A stretch of DNA of 28,039 nt from a virus, in the IMG/VR virus record IMGVR_UViG_3300017970_000001, positions 1 to 28,039 of that record; one strand, 5' to 3'. The translations under genes were made by a program, and so were the position numbers. Positions 12,396-18,665 of the stretch are shown here, piece after piece (position 1 is the stretch's first letter; the number at the start of each line of letters is the position of its first letter). The notes under the pieces are model-generated. The model was not told the origin of the DNA. It was given only the letters and a program-made list of their open reading frames with translations, and ran no database searches.

Positions 12396-12710
12396 ATGCT
12401 GAACCTCACCCTCCTCTGGTCTGACATCGCGGCTCACCTTTACGTTGCCGCTGTTTGCCTCGTCGTCGCCGCGCTCGTCGCCTTCGCACGGACGAAGATC
12501 GACGCCATCGACGCGAAGGTCCCGAAGGCCCTCGTTCCCTACGTGCCGATCGTCCTCGCCTTCGCGGGCGTCTTCTTCGGGGACCTCGGGAGCTCGAAGA
12601 GTCTCCAGCAGGCCATCTCCGACGCGGTTAAGGTCCTCATCGGGAGCTCCCTCCTCGCGACACCGGGGACGCTGGGGATGAAAAAGAAAACCACTCAGGA
12701 GTCTTCATGA
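12396..12710 (+). CDS. Holin-like small membrane protein (104 aa)
   Basis: Hydrophobic segments at residues about 12-31 (AAHLYVAAVCLVVAALVAFA) and 45-63 (LVPYVPIVLAFAGVFFGDLG), with a possible third amphipathic segment near 76-92 (DAVKVLIGSSLLATPG), and a basic C-terminus (MKKKTTQESS). Size, topology and position between a lysin, a peptidase and another lysin suggest a holin or related membrane protein; no family match was tested. Candidate extended -10 directly upstream; ATGA overlap with the next gene. Confidence 0.7.
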   Translation: MLNLTLLWSDIAAHLYVAAVCLVVAALVAFARTKIDAIDAKVPKALVPYVPIVLAFAGVFFGDLGSSKSLQQAISDAVKVLIGSSLLATPGTLGMKKKTTQESS

Positions 12711-13453
12711 AAACCTTCCACACCTTCGTCCTCGTCAACCAAAACGCCGGAGCGGACGTCACGCCCGACGTCCTCACGCAAATCGCTGCGGCCGTCGACC
12801 ACGTGCTCACGCACTCCTTCCAAGGACACTGGGGAGGGTCGTTTCGATGCCGCGCAGGTGACCCGACCATCGGTGCGGACGAGGTTGCCGTGCAGATCCA
12901 AGCCGACTCCACCGTACAGGGAGCCGCCGGATTTCATGACGACGGCTCCGTCCAGGTCTTCCGCGATGGTCTCCCCTCCTTAACGTCGGGAGCCTTTGCG
13001 CTCTCGGTCGTCGTCTCTCACGAAATCTTCGAGACAGCCGGAGATCCCGGAGCCAACCGTTGGAGCGACAACGGCAACGGTACGGAGTACGCCCTCGAGC
13101 TCTGCGACGCGGTTGAAGGGTTCTGCTACACCCCCGACATTCCCGCAGGTCAGCCTGGAGCCGGCGTGAGCATCTCCGACTACCTCCTCCCTGCCTTCTT
13201 CGACCCAGGTGGAACGTCTCCGTTTTCGTTTCAGGGCAACGCTACGGCTCCGATGACGACCGCTCCCGACAACGGAGCGGACTACCAGATCACGCGAACC
13301 GTCGATGAAAACGGAGCGCAACAGGTCACGGCCATCGGAAACATCCACGAAAGCGCAAAAAAGCGAAAGGCGCACCCGTCGAGTCGCACGAGCCGACGAG
13401 GGGTGACCGCGGCTCCACCCTCCGAACCTCCCACGACACCCTCTCTTCGTTAG
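12707..13453 (+). CDS. Putative metallopeptidase with SHEIFE motif (248 aa)
   Basis: Residues 104-114 read SHEIFETAGDP, followed by N117 and then by YALELCDAVEGFCYTPDI (about residues 128-145) and VSISDYLLPAFFD. This combination (SHEvlE..DP, E[LV]CDxVE, SDYlLPafF) fits a little-studied family of HExxE zincin-like proteins in bacteria and phages; H105, E106 and E109 or D113 would bind zinc. No signal peptide is visible. The C-terminal 30 residues are basic, Ser/Thr/Pro-rich and probably disordered. ATGA overlap with the holin-like gene suggests a lysis or particle-processing role (inference). Confidence 0.75.
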   Translation: MKTFHTFVLVNQNAGADVTPDVLTQIAAAVDHVLTHSFQGHWGGSFRCRAGDPTIGADEVAVQIQADSTVQGAAGFHDDGSVQVFRDGLPSLTSGAFALSVVVSHEIFETAGDPGANRWSDNGNGTEYALELCDAVEGFCYTPDIPAGQPGAGVSISDYLLPAFFDPGGTSPFSFQGNATAPMTTAPDNGADYQITRTVDENGAQQVTAIGNIHESAKKRKAHPSSRTSRRGVTAAPPSEPPTTPSLR

Positions 13454-13455
13454 CC

Positions 13456-13890
13456 TTAGGGAGTGGAGGCGATCTCAGCCCCGTGATTGTCCTCGACAGG
13501 AAAAGCCGATAGGTAGATCGCGGGCAAGAGCGTCCGGTTGAGGATAAGCTGATCACAGGCCTCGGTGTGCCGAACACATCCAACGTAGCCAAGCATCCCT
13601 TGCTCTCGCATGCGTCTCAGAGCCTCTCGAGCTCCGTACGAGGCTGCGGGCGGCATGATCTGCCACGCGCCGCGTTCTCCAGCCTTTCCTACCGCAGTTC
13701 GTTCCCATCCTGACTCGAGTGCAGGAATTCCCATGAGAGTCACGCACTCGAGGGGAGAACAATCTGTATCGAGGATCTCTCGCGCGATCGAACGCATCTC
13801 GGCCTCCCGATGTCCTCCTGGAGTTGGGCGAACGCGCCAAAAAATGGCGCAAAGCGCTACGGCGAAACGCAATAGATAGGCGGTAGTCAT
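13456..13890 (-). CDS. Secreted/membrane-anchored SLT-type muralytic enzyme (144 aa)
   Basis: An N-terminal hydrophobic helix (TAYLLRFAVALCAIFW, residues 3-18) acts as signal anchor. Residues 52-80 (LMGIPALESGWERTAVGKAG, then ERGAWQIMP) are the typical lysozyme-like transglycosylase core with catalytic Glu59. The domain is short (about 110 residues), normal for minimal SLT folds. It sits alone on the minus strand between plus-strand genes, ending 2 bases from the 3' end of the peptidase gene. A TAGGGT box lies 8 bases before its ATG. Confidence 0.82.
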   Translation of the reverse strand: MTTAYLLRFAVALCAIFWRVRPTPGGHREAEMRSIAREILDTDCSPLECVTLMGIPALESGWERTAVGKAGERGAWQIMPPAASYGAREALRRMREQGMLGYVGCVRHTEACDQLILNRTLLPAIYLSAFPVEDNHGAEIASTP

Positions 13891-13898
13891 GGGGCGCG

Positions 13899-13945
13899 AC
13901 CCTACGACGGGCCGAGGCCTTGAGGCCAGTCTTCCCGCGTAGGGC
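13899..13945. promoter_or_regulatory. Symmetrical divergent promoter region
   Basis: CCCTACG (13900-13906) and CGTAGGG (13938-13944) form an inverted repeat. On the minus strand the left arm gives TAGGGT, 8 bases before the ATG at 13890. On the plus strand the right arm gives TAGGGC, 8 bases before the TTG at 13954. The pair may be divergent -10 boxes of near-leaderless transcripts, or a regulator site. Confidence 0.4.
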
Positions 13946-13953
13946 CACGATGC

Positions 13954-14481
13954 TTGATTCGAAAGAAGTCAAGAGGTAGGCTCGCTTTCGTGGCATCCAA
14001 ATCTGAATGGCGAAGGTGGCAACAATCTTACCGCTGGCGAGTGGGTCAAAAAGTCCGCGTCGTTGAAGGGGCTCATGCGGGCGCGAGAGGCTACATTGTC
14101 GAAGTTCAAGGGCCCCAAGGGGGACCCCATCAGGCTGGACCCAAAGTTCGCGTAGCTTTTCCTAACGGCGAGACTTCCTGGTATCGAGCCAATTTTTCTC
14201 TATTGCGCGTCGGAGGCACCTTGGGTCGTCGAACGAAACCAAATCCCGCACACCCCTCCTCCACCGAAAAAACTGTCGTCATCGTCGGTGGCCTCGCGAT
14301 TCTCGCAGGCCTCGGGTACTGGCTCTACACGCAGTCGCAGGGCACGAGCACCGCGACGAGCCAACCGCAGAGCACGACGCTCGGTCCCGCGGGAAGCAAC
14401 CAGACCTTGCCGTCCGCTTCCTCCGCAAGCAGCTCAGCGCCAGCGCAGACCGTAGATATGGGCGGAACGGCAGGATTCTAA
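13954..14481 (+). CDS. KOW-like domain plus transmembrane protein (175 aa)
   Basis: TTG start (MIRKKSRGRLAF); a GTG at 13990 is an alternative. Residues about 25-75 (WRVGQKVRVVEGAHAGARGY, IVEV) resemble a KOW/SH3-like barrel, continued by KVRVAFPNGETSWYRANF. Residues about 108-128 are a transmembrane helix (VVIVGGLAILAGLGYWLY), followed by a Ser/Thr/Gln-rich low-complexity tail, presumably exported. First gene of the membrane-protein cluster and probably a structural or envelope component of the particle; this is inference. Confidence 0.72.
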   Translation: MIRKKSRGRLAFVASKSEWRRWQQSYRWRVGQKVRVVEGAHAGARGYIVEVQGPQGGPHQAGPKVRVAFPNGETSWYRANFSLLRVGGTLGRRTKPNPAHPSSTEKTVVIVGGLAILAGLGYWLYTQSQGTSTATSQPQSTTLGPAGSNQTLPSASSASSSAPAQTVDMGGTAGF

Positions 14482-14676
14482 ATGGATAAGCTCACCGCTC
14501 CGGAGCTCGTCATGGGAGGCGTCGTCGCTGTCGCGCTCCTTGGGACGGCGTTCTTCTTTCTGAGCAAGGCTTCCTCGTCCTCCCAAGGTGGTTACCCGCC
14601 TCAGCCTGCAACGCTCCCTCCGACGCCGGGAGTGATCGATGACACGGGGGTTCCTCCATTCGTGCCGGGGACTTGA
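14482..14676 (+). CDS. Small single-pass membrane protein (64 aa)
   Basis: Starts immediately after the previous stop (TAA then ATG). LVMGGVVAVALLGTAFFFLS (residues about 10-29) is a transmembrane helix, followed by a Ser/Pro/Gly-rich tail (GGYPPQPATLPPTPGVIDD). Such tiny TM-plus-linker proteins recur four more times in this region. Translation is probably coupled to both neighbours (TGATG overlap at the 3' end). Likely a membrane or virion component; no family recognised. Confidence 0.7.
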   Translation: MDKLTAPELVMGGVVAVALLGTAFFFLSKASSSSQGGYPPQPATLPPTPGVIDDTGVPPFVPGT

Positions 14677-15206
14677 TGCGACACCCCATCAACCATAAGG
14701 AAGCCGTCCGGAGGGCGCGACACGACGGCTGGTACGTGGAAAAAGGGACGGGTGGCCGAGGGACGGGTGGCCGGGCCGGGAAGGGCTATCGGTACGTTCG
14801 TCCCTCGGGACGACGAAGCGCTCTCTTCCGCTTCAAGGAATCCGCCGAGCTCGCGATGATCGGACAGTGGCGCCGACACCGACTCTACCATCACAAAAAT
14901 CCCCTCACGACAGAGGAGTACGTCATCGTCGGCGGAGCCGCGGCGGTCGTCCTCGCGCTCGGGATCGCAATCTATTACGTCAACGAGGCAGCGGACCAAG
15001 CGCAAGAAGCTGCAGAGAATGCCTCCGAGGCCGCTGGAAGCGCCGCAGAGCAAGCCACCGAGGCCGCGAGCGGAGTGCAAGGTCAACTCGAGCAGGTTCA
15101 GCAAACGGGAACCGCCATTCAGCAACAGATCCAATCAGCGCAGCAACAAGCGAGTCCGATCACGAACCTCGCCCAAGGCCTTCAAAATTTGTGGGACAAC
15201 CTGTGA
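14676..15206 (+). CDS. Basic N-terminus, transmembrane helix and Gln/Ala-rich helix (176 aa)
   Basis: ATG 14676 forms a TGATG overlap with the previous stop; a TTG one codon earlier is less likely. Residues 1-80 are basic (GTGGRGTGGRAGKGYRYVRP) and could touch nucleic acid. Residues about 83-105 (YVIVGGAAAVVLALGIAIYY) are a transmembrane helix. Residues 105-176 are an Ala/Glu/Gln-rich coiled coil (AQEAAENASEAAGSAAEQAT). The layout fits a protein linking a membrane to the genome or to a shell. A 12-bp tandem repeat (GGGACGGGTGGC) lies in the N-terminal part. Confidence 0.7.
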   Translation: MRHPINHKEAVRRARHDGWYVEKGTGGRGTGGRAGKGYRYVRPSGRRSALFRFKESAELAMIGQWRRHRLYHHKNPLTTEEYVIVGGAAAVVLALGIAIYYVNEAADQAQEAAENASEAAGSAAEQATEAASGVQGQLEQVQQTGTAIQQQIQSAQQQASPITNLAQGLQNLWDNL

Positions 15207-15212
15207 TAGGAT
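15204..15212 (+). promoter_or_regulatory. Candidate extended -10 promoter
   Basis: TGATAGGAT matches TGn-TAnnnT. Exactly 6 bases (GACTTC) separate it from the ATG at 15219, so the A of the start codon is at the expected +1 and the transcript would be leaderless. It lies over the stop of the previous gene. No -35 box is evident. Confidence 0.45.
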
Positions 15213-15218
15213 GACTTC

Positions 15219-15524
15219 ATGGCCAAGAAGATGACGACCGCTGAAAAAGTCGGCTTGGGAGCCGCAGCCTTCGCCGCTGTAGGTGTTGCCGTCTACCTCC
15301 TCTCAGGAGGAACGGCGAGCGCAGCGACCTCGGGAGGCGGAGGCGGATCCTCAGGCGGAGGTGCGTCCCCCTCGGGGGGTCCTTCGAGTACCGGAACGGC
15401 CTCAGGGTACGCCGGGACCTCCGGAGGCGGCGCGGCCTACTCGGGAGGCGGGGGAGTCGCTACGTTTCCCGGAGGGTCCGGGGATCTCGGTCCCGCGAAC
15501 ATCGTGACGGGTGACAACTCCTGA
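15219..15524 (+). CDS. Transmembrane protein with Gly/Ser-rich tail (101 aa)
   Basis: MAKKMTTAEKVGLGAAAFAA: a basic N-terminus and then a transmembrane helix (residues about 11-28, VGLGAAAFAAVGVAVYLLSG), followed by about 70 residues of Gly/Ser/Ala (SGGGGGSSGGGASPSGGPSS). The tail is low-complexity, probably extended and exported. A candidate leaderless promoter abuts the start. Probably an abundant envelope or virion component; no homologous family recognised. Confidence 0.72.
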   Translation: MAKKMTTAEKVGLGAAAFAAVGVAVYLLSGGTASAATSGGGGGSSGGGASPSGGPSSTGTASGYAGTSGGGAAYSGGGGVATFPGGSGDLGPANIVTGDNS

Positions 15525-15538
15525 AAGGACGACGAGAA

Positions 15539-15904
15539 ATGCGAAGGTACCTAAAAGTTCGTGGCGTAGGGCAGTCTGTCGTCCAGGCCACGCCCGTACA
15601 GCTCCCCTCCTGCACGTCGATGATCGCGCAGAGTATCCCCCAGGCCGTCTTGATCGGCGGAGGGGGTCTCGCCACGCTGGTGGGCGTCGTTGGCGCTATC
15701 TTCTCGGACCAGTACCGAGAAGACTTTGCCATCGCGGCCGGCGTCGGGCTCCTCGCGAGCTTCGCGGGAGGCGTCTGGGCGTCGAGCACGATCGCCGCGT
15801 GCGGCGCGTCCGCCGCGCAAGCCGTCGCGCCGAGCATCGCGACACCTTCGAGCGTAACCGCGCCCGCAATCTCGCCGATTCCGGTCGCCGCGCCGTCCGT
15901 ATAG
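15539..15904 (+). CDS. Two-helix membrane protein (121 aa)
   Basis: Has its own ribosome site (GAAAGGACGACGAG) after a 14-base gap. The hydrophobic stretches are residues about 35-55 (AVLIGGGGLATLVGVVGAIF) and 63-83 (DFAIAAGVGLLASFAGGVWA), with a short polar loop (SDQYREDF), predicting a hairpin. N-terminal basic residues (MRRYLKVRGVG) and a C-terminal Ala/Ser/Pro tail follow. Function unknown; it belongs to the membrane-protein cluster. Confidence 0.72.
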   Translation: MRRYLKVRGVGQSVVQATPVQLPSCTSMIAQSIPQAVLIGGGGLATLVGVVGAIFSDQYREDFAIAAGVGLLASFAGGVWASSTIAACGASAAQAVAPSIATPSSVTAPAISPIPVAAPSV

Positions 15905-15920
15905 CTCCCGGCGTTACGGG

Positions 15921-16148
15921 ATGAGTTCTCCCGCGATCATCCTCCCCGCGCTCGGTGCCGCTGCGGTCGCGGGAGCCTACGAGTGGTCCAAAGGTGAGGG
16001 AGTCAACGAGGAGTCCGTCGCCCTCGTCGGCAGCGCGACCGCTGTCGCCCTCGGCCTGACGATCACAGCCGAGGAAGGAGACCTAGTCTACGGTCCCATC
16101 CTCGCGGGAGTGGGAGCTCTGGGGCTCTTCTTGCTACTTAGACGTTAG
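15921..16148 (+). CDS. Small two-to-three-helix membrane protein (75 aa)
   Basis: MSSPAIILPALGAAAVAGAY (residues 1-20), VALVGSATAVALGLTI (33-49) and LVYGPILAGVGALGLFLLLR (55-74) are hydrophobic, so two or three membrane passes. The acidic loop WSKGEGVNEES lies between the first two. The last plus-strand gene of the cluster; it overlaps the 3' end of the minus-strand spike-like gene by 4 bases. No family recognised. Confidence 0.72.
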   Translation: MSSPAIILPALGAAAVAGAYEWSKGEGVNEESVALVGSATAVALGLTITAEEGDLVYGPILAGVGALGLFLLLRR

Positions 16149-17032
16149 GGGATGGGGTGAACATTCCCCGTATTGTTCGCGATGCGATCGAGAGCCACCT
16201 GTACCGTCGTCGGGGCCGGCGCGACCCAGTTCGCCGAATTCCCCGGCGCGTAGCGCACGCCCGGCGCCGACTCGAGAGGAGCAACGACGAGGAACGTTCC
16301 GGTGAAGTCCGGGAACGTCGGCGGAGGGAACGCCGTCGCGTCTCCGACCCACTCGAGGGTGCCTGCACCTCCCGACACGGCCGTAGACGTTCCTGCAATC
16401 GATAGAGACTGAAACACGAAGAAAATCATCCGTCCCCCGGTTCCGACGGTCACCAAAGGAACGGCGGGCGTCGCGTTTACGAATGTCGACCCCTCCGCGA
16501 GCCCGAGCCCGAATGTCCCCGGAAAGGCGGGGATCTGAATCGGAGCGATGGTCGCTGTCGCATCCGTCTTGAGCGTCGCCGTGCGTTTCAGCCAAAGATA
16601 CGGAATTTTTGAGTAATTGAAACTGAACGAAGGAACGGTCTGACTCTCCGCAACGAGGACCACATTCTCTGCGGCGGCGAGGCCTTGTATCTGGGCCGTG
16701 TCGTTGATCGTAAGCGTCGGAGGGACTCCCTGAATGCCCCAAATCTGCCCGTACCCCTCGAAATTCCAAATGACTCCGGGCGGAATCACACATGGCGCGA
16801 AGGTGTTGTCGACGTATACGATCGCTGCACCGTTGACCCCCGCGAGCGCAGTAGCTACCCCGGCCGCCGTCGCGTAGACATTTCCGCCCGGAGTTCCTCC
16901 CGGCTGGAAGACGATCGAAGACTGGAGAGCCCCCAAGCTCCCGTTCACAAGAAACAGCCTCGCAAGCGCTTCTTCGGCCATCTTCCTCGTTGCTCCAAGC
17001 TCTTGAATTCTGGAGAATTTCTCGGATGACAT
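16145..17032 (-). CDS. Beta-rich spike/fibre-like protein (295 aa)
   Basis: N-terminal helix (FSRIQELGATRKMAEEALAR, residues about 6-25), then about 230 residues of short Gly/Ala/Val/Thr strands (GAAIVYVDNTFAPCVIPPGV, NFEGYGQIWGIQG) like the parallel beta-helix or beta-prism domains of phage spikes. The C-terminus ends GNSANWVAPAPTTVQVALDR-IA, a WxxPxPTTVxxALDR motif that I recognise as recurring at the ends of phage-type structural proteins. Likely a receptor-binding or decoration protein. Good ribosome site (GGGAGG). A start at 17032 fits better than the competing longer frame. Confidence 0.72.
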   Translation of the reverse strand: MSSEKFSRIQELGATRKMAEEALARLFLVNGSLGALQSSIVFQPGGTPGGNVYATAAGVATALAGVNGAAIVYVDNTFAPCVIPPGVIWNFEGYGQIWGIQGVPPTLTINDTAQIQGLAAAENVVLVAESQTVPSFSFNYSKIPYLWLKRTATLKTDATATIAPIQIPAFPGTFGLGLAEGSTFVNATPAVPLVTVGTGGRMIFFVFQSLSIAGTSTAVSGGAGTLEWVGDATAFPPPTFPDFTGTFLVVAPLESAPGVRYAPGNSANWVAPAPTTVQVALDRIANNTGNVHPIP

Positions 17033-17035
17033 CGG

Positions 17036-17221
17036 TTATCCTCCCACGGGCCCAGCCTGCAAATCCTCGATCTGTTGCGACATTTTCCCGGCCTGATACA
17101 TCATCCACCCGAAGAGGACGAGAAGACCGGTACCGCCCACGGCGAGGTAAGTCGCCTGCTCGTTAGTAAACGTCGTAAGGGCGTTTGCTCGCACGTATCG
17201 GCCCCTAGACGGTTTCACCAT
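17036..17221 (-). CDS. Small single-pass membrane protein (61 aa)
   Basis: MVKPSRGRYVRANALTTFTN is a basic N-terminus, followed by a transmembrane helix (residues about 28-46, LAVGGTGLLVLFGWMMYQAG) and a short helical tail (KMSQQIEDLQAGPVGG). It stops 3 bases before the spike-like gene and is the same kind of protein as those at 14482 and 15219. No family recognised. Confidence 0.7.
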   Translation of the reverse strand: MVKPSRGRYVRANALTTFTNEQATYLAVGGTGLLVLFGWMMYQAGKMSQQIEDLQAGPVGG

Positions 17222-17262
17222 GTCCTACCCCTATCAGGTCCTGAGAATCGTTGCCAGACCCC

Positions 17263-17655
17263 TTAGCGGCGCGGGGCGACCCCGTGCGTTGCGCGGTCGG
17301 CGCGTCGGTTCAGGAGCTCGGCGTGGAGGGCGCCAAGACGCTCTTCCGCCACGGGAGAGAGCGCGAGTCCGGAGTCGCCAACCCCCGCATCGGAGCTCAT
17401 GAGCGACTCGACGAACGCGATGACGCTTTCGATGTCCGCCCCCGCGCACGCAAGCGCCGAATCGGCGATCTGCCCGGCGGGCTCGCCCGCGAGGATCCCC
17501 TGGACGACGATCGGCGCGACGCACGCTCCGGTCTGCGTGACGATTTTCAGGATGCCGGTCTCTTCGGCCTTCGTGCAGGCCCCGGTAGCACCCACGCCAA
17601 AAAGAATCCCACCACCCCAGATCAAAACTACCGCTCTCCAGAGATCACTTCTCAT
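17263..17655 (-). CDS. Signal-anchored or lipoprotein-like protein (130 aa)
   Basis: The start at 17655 (MRSDLWRAVVLIWGGGILFG) overlaps the previous gene by 11 bases; upstream Met codons exist. The hydrophobic stretch (residues 8-25) ends at GATGACTKAEE, a weak lipobox-like Cys. The body is helical and acidic (IADSALACAGADIESVIAFV), with three further Cys. C-terminal Arg-rich end. Probably periplasmic or membrane-bound; no family recognised. Confidence 0.68.
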   Translation of the reverse strand: MRSDLWRAVVLIWGGGILFGVGATGACTKAEETGILKIVTQTGACVAPIVVQGILAGEPAGQIADSALACAGADIESVIAFVESLMSSDAGVGDSGLALSPVAEERLGALHAELLNRRADRATHGVAPRR

Positions 17656-17878
17656 CGTCATCCTCCGAATCGGCACCCGCCAGATTTCGACCCTCTTCCA
17701 AGATACGCCCGACCTTCGTCGCCGAAAAGCTCCCCGAGCTCACGTACCGCCTTTGCTCCGCGCGCTCAAGTCGCTGCACCAGGATCTCGAGGAGCTCCCA
17801 GAGCACGGGCGAGACGTTCGGATCTTTCCGAAGACGCTCGATGAGCTCGACGGTCCGTTGACGTTGAGCTTCGCTCAT
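17645..17878 (-). CDS. Small helical protein, paralogue of 12126-12371 (77 aa)
   Basis: MSEAQRQRTVELIERLRKDP followed by NVSPVLWELLEILVQRLE is clearly related to the core of the minus-strand gene at 12126-12371 (GDPSVSPRAWELFENILARL). The C-terminal half is Ser/Gly- and Asp-rich. ATG at 17878 lies in an ATGA overlap with a 14-codon frame upstream. Function unknown; the retention of two divergent copies suggests a conserved structural or adaptor role. Confidence 0.75.
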   Translation of the reverse strand: MSEAQRQRTVELIERLRKDPNVSPVLWELLEILVQRLERAEQRRYVSSGSFSATKVGRILEEGRNLAGADSEDDDEK

Positions 17879-17919
17879 GTGGCGCTCGATGCAATCGGCT
17901 GGCGTTGGGCTTCGGTCAT
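17875..17919 (-). CDS. 14-codon relay ORF between two genes
   Basis: An ATG at 17919 overlaps the previous stop (ATGA) and reads MTEAQRQPIASSAT, with its TGA overlapping the next ATG (ATGA at 17878-17875). Its first seven codons resemble the MSEAQRQ start of the next gene, so it may be a duplicated 5' end that still passes ribosomes from one gene to the next. Whether the peptide itself matters is unknown. Confidence 0.4.
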   Translation of the reverse strand: MTEAQRQPIASSAT

Positions 17920-18104
17920 GCCTGCGCGACCTTAGGCTTCTTGAAGAAGATCTCCACGGTGTGCTTCCGATGTCCGCAAATGCACCCTTGCTGGCTCAAG
18001 AGCCACTCCTGAATTGCCGTAGCGGTCATGAGCGATCGGTGAGGATACACGACGCGGCGGCGCTTGCATCGTCGACAGATGAGGATCGCGTAGGCGAGGG
18101 TCAC
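17916..18104 (-). CDS. Small zinc-type protein (62 aa)
   Basis: GTG start at 18104, 4 bases after the previous stop, reading VTLAYAILICRRCKRRRVVY. ICRRCKRRR and CICGHRKHTVEIF give CxxC and CxCxH pairs separated by a helix (TATAIQEWLLSQQG), consistent with one zinc site. A longer frame open upstream overlaps the neighbouring gene and is rejected. It ends in an ATGA overlap with the relay frame. Confidence 0.65.
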   Translation of the reverse strand: MTLAYAILICRRCKRRRVVYPHRSLMTATAIQEWLLSQQGCICGHRKHTVEIFFKKPKVAQA

Positions 18105-18108
18105 GGCC

Positions 18109-18297
18109 TCAGGACGCCTCACCGTCAAGAAGGCGAAGCGCAGCGATGGCTGCTGTTTCCGTAGTGCAGACAGCCAACGGCTCCATCTCCAGCGGCACAA
18201 GCCCTGCCGCTTCAAGATCCGGAAACGCATGGTGTCGCCGCCAAACGGACCAGACGACACCGTTCGTTAAAACGCGTAGCTCGCCAGACGACTTCAC
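18109..18297 (-). CDS. Small hypothetical protein (62 aa)
   Basis: GTG at 18297 in a GTGA overlap with the tandem RHH gene (VKSSGELRVLTNGVVWSVWR). Two short strands, then a helix (ETAAIAALRLLDGEAS). The frame is open far upstream, but that part is Arg/Pro-rich out-of-frame shadow. No family recognised; real because of the coupled start. Confidence 0.65.
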   Translation of the reverse strand: MKSSGELRVLTNGVVWSVWRRHHAFPDLEAAGLVPLEMEPLAVCTTETAAIAALRLLDGEAS

Positions 18298-18665
18298 GAC
18301 GCCTCGGCTCGAAGCACTTCCTTCGTCCGCGCGAGCACGACCGCGCGAATCCACGTCGAGGTCTCGCGTAGCGATTCGGTCTTTTCCCGTCTCGCGGCGG
18401 CTTCGATCCTTCGCCACTGCAAGGGTCGAAAGCGAATCGAGATCGGCTCGTCGCGACCGAGGAGGGGTTCGTACGAGAGCCGACTCACCGGAAGGTTGGC
18501 CTTCACCCGCGAGAGCCGGAGGAGGATCGTCTCGCGGATCCAGAGCGTCACGATCTCGTCGGCGTGCGCGGCCGCGGCACGGACGCGTTGCAGATCGGTC
18601 CGTCGGAACTTGACGACGATCGGGTGCATGTCGACGAGACGGTTGTCTTTGAGGGGCGCGGGCAC
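18294..18665 (-). CDS. Tandem ribbon-helix-helix-like DNA-binding protein (123 aa)
   Basis: Two similar halves: residues about 14-55 (HPIVVKFRRTDLQRVRAAAA, then VTLWIRETILLRL) and 73-118 (EPISIRFRPLQWRRIEAAAR, then STWIRAVVLART). Each has the RHH pattern: a strand with alternating Val/Lys/Arg residues, a helix and a WIR.. second helix. RHH proteins normally dimerise to make one DNA-binding sheet; a fused pair would be a single-chain dimer. Basic and near the iteron array, so a candidate repressor or initiator (inference). Start GTG at 18665; ATG 18629 is possible. Confidence 0.75.
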   Translation of the reverse strand: MPAPLKDNRLVDMHPIVVKFRRTDLQRVRAAAAHADEIVTLWIRETILLRLSRVKANLPVSRLSYEPLLGRDEPISIRFRPLQWRRIEAAARREKTESLRETSTWIRAVVLARTKEVLRAEAS

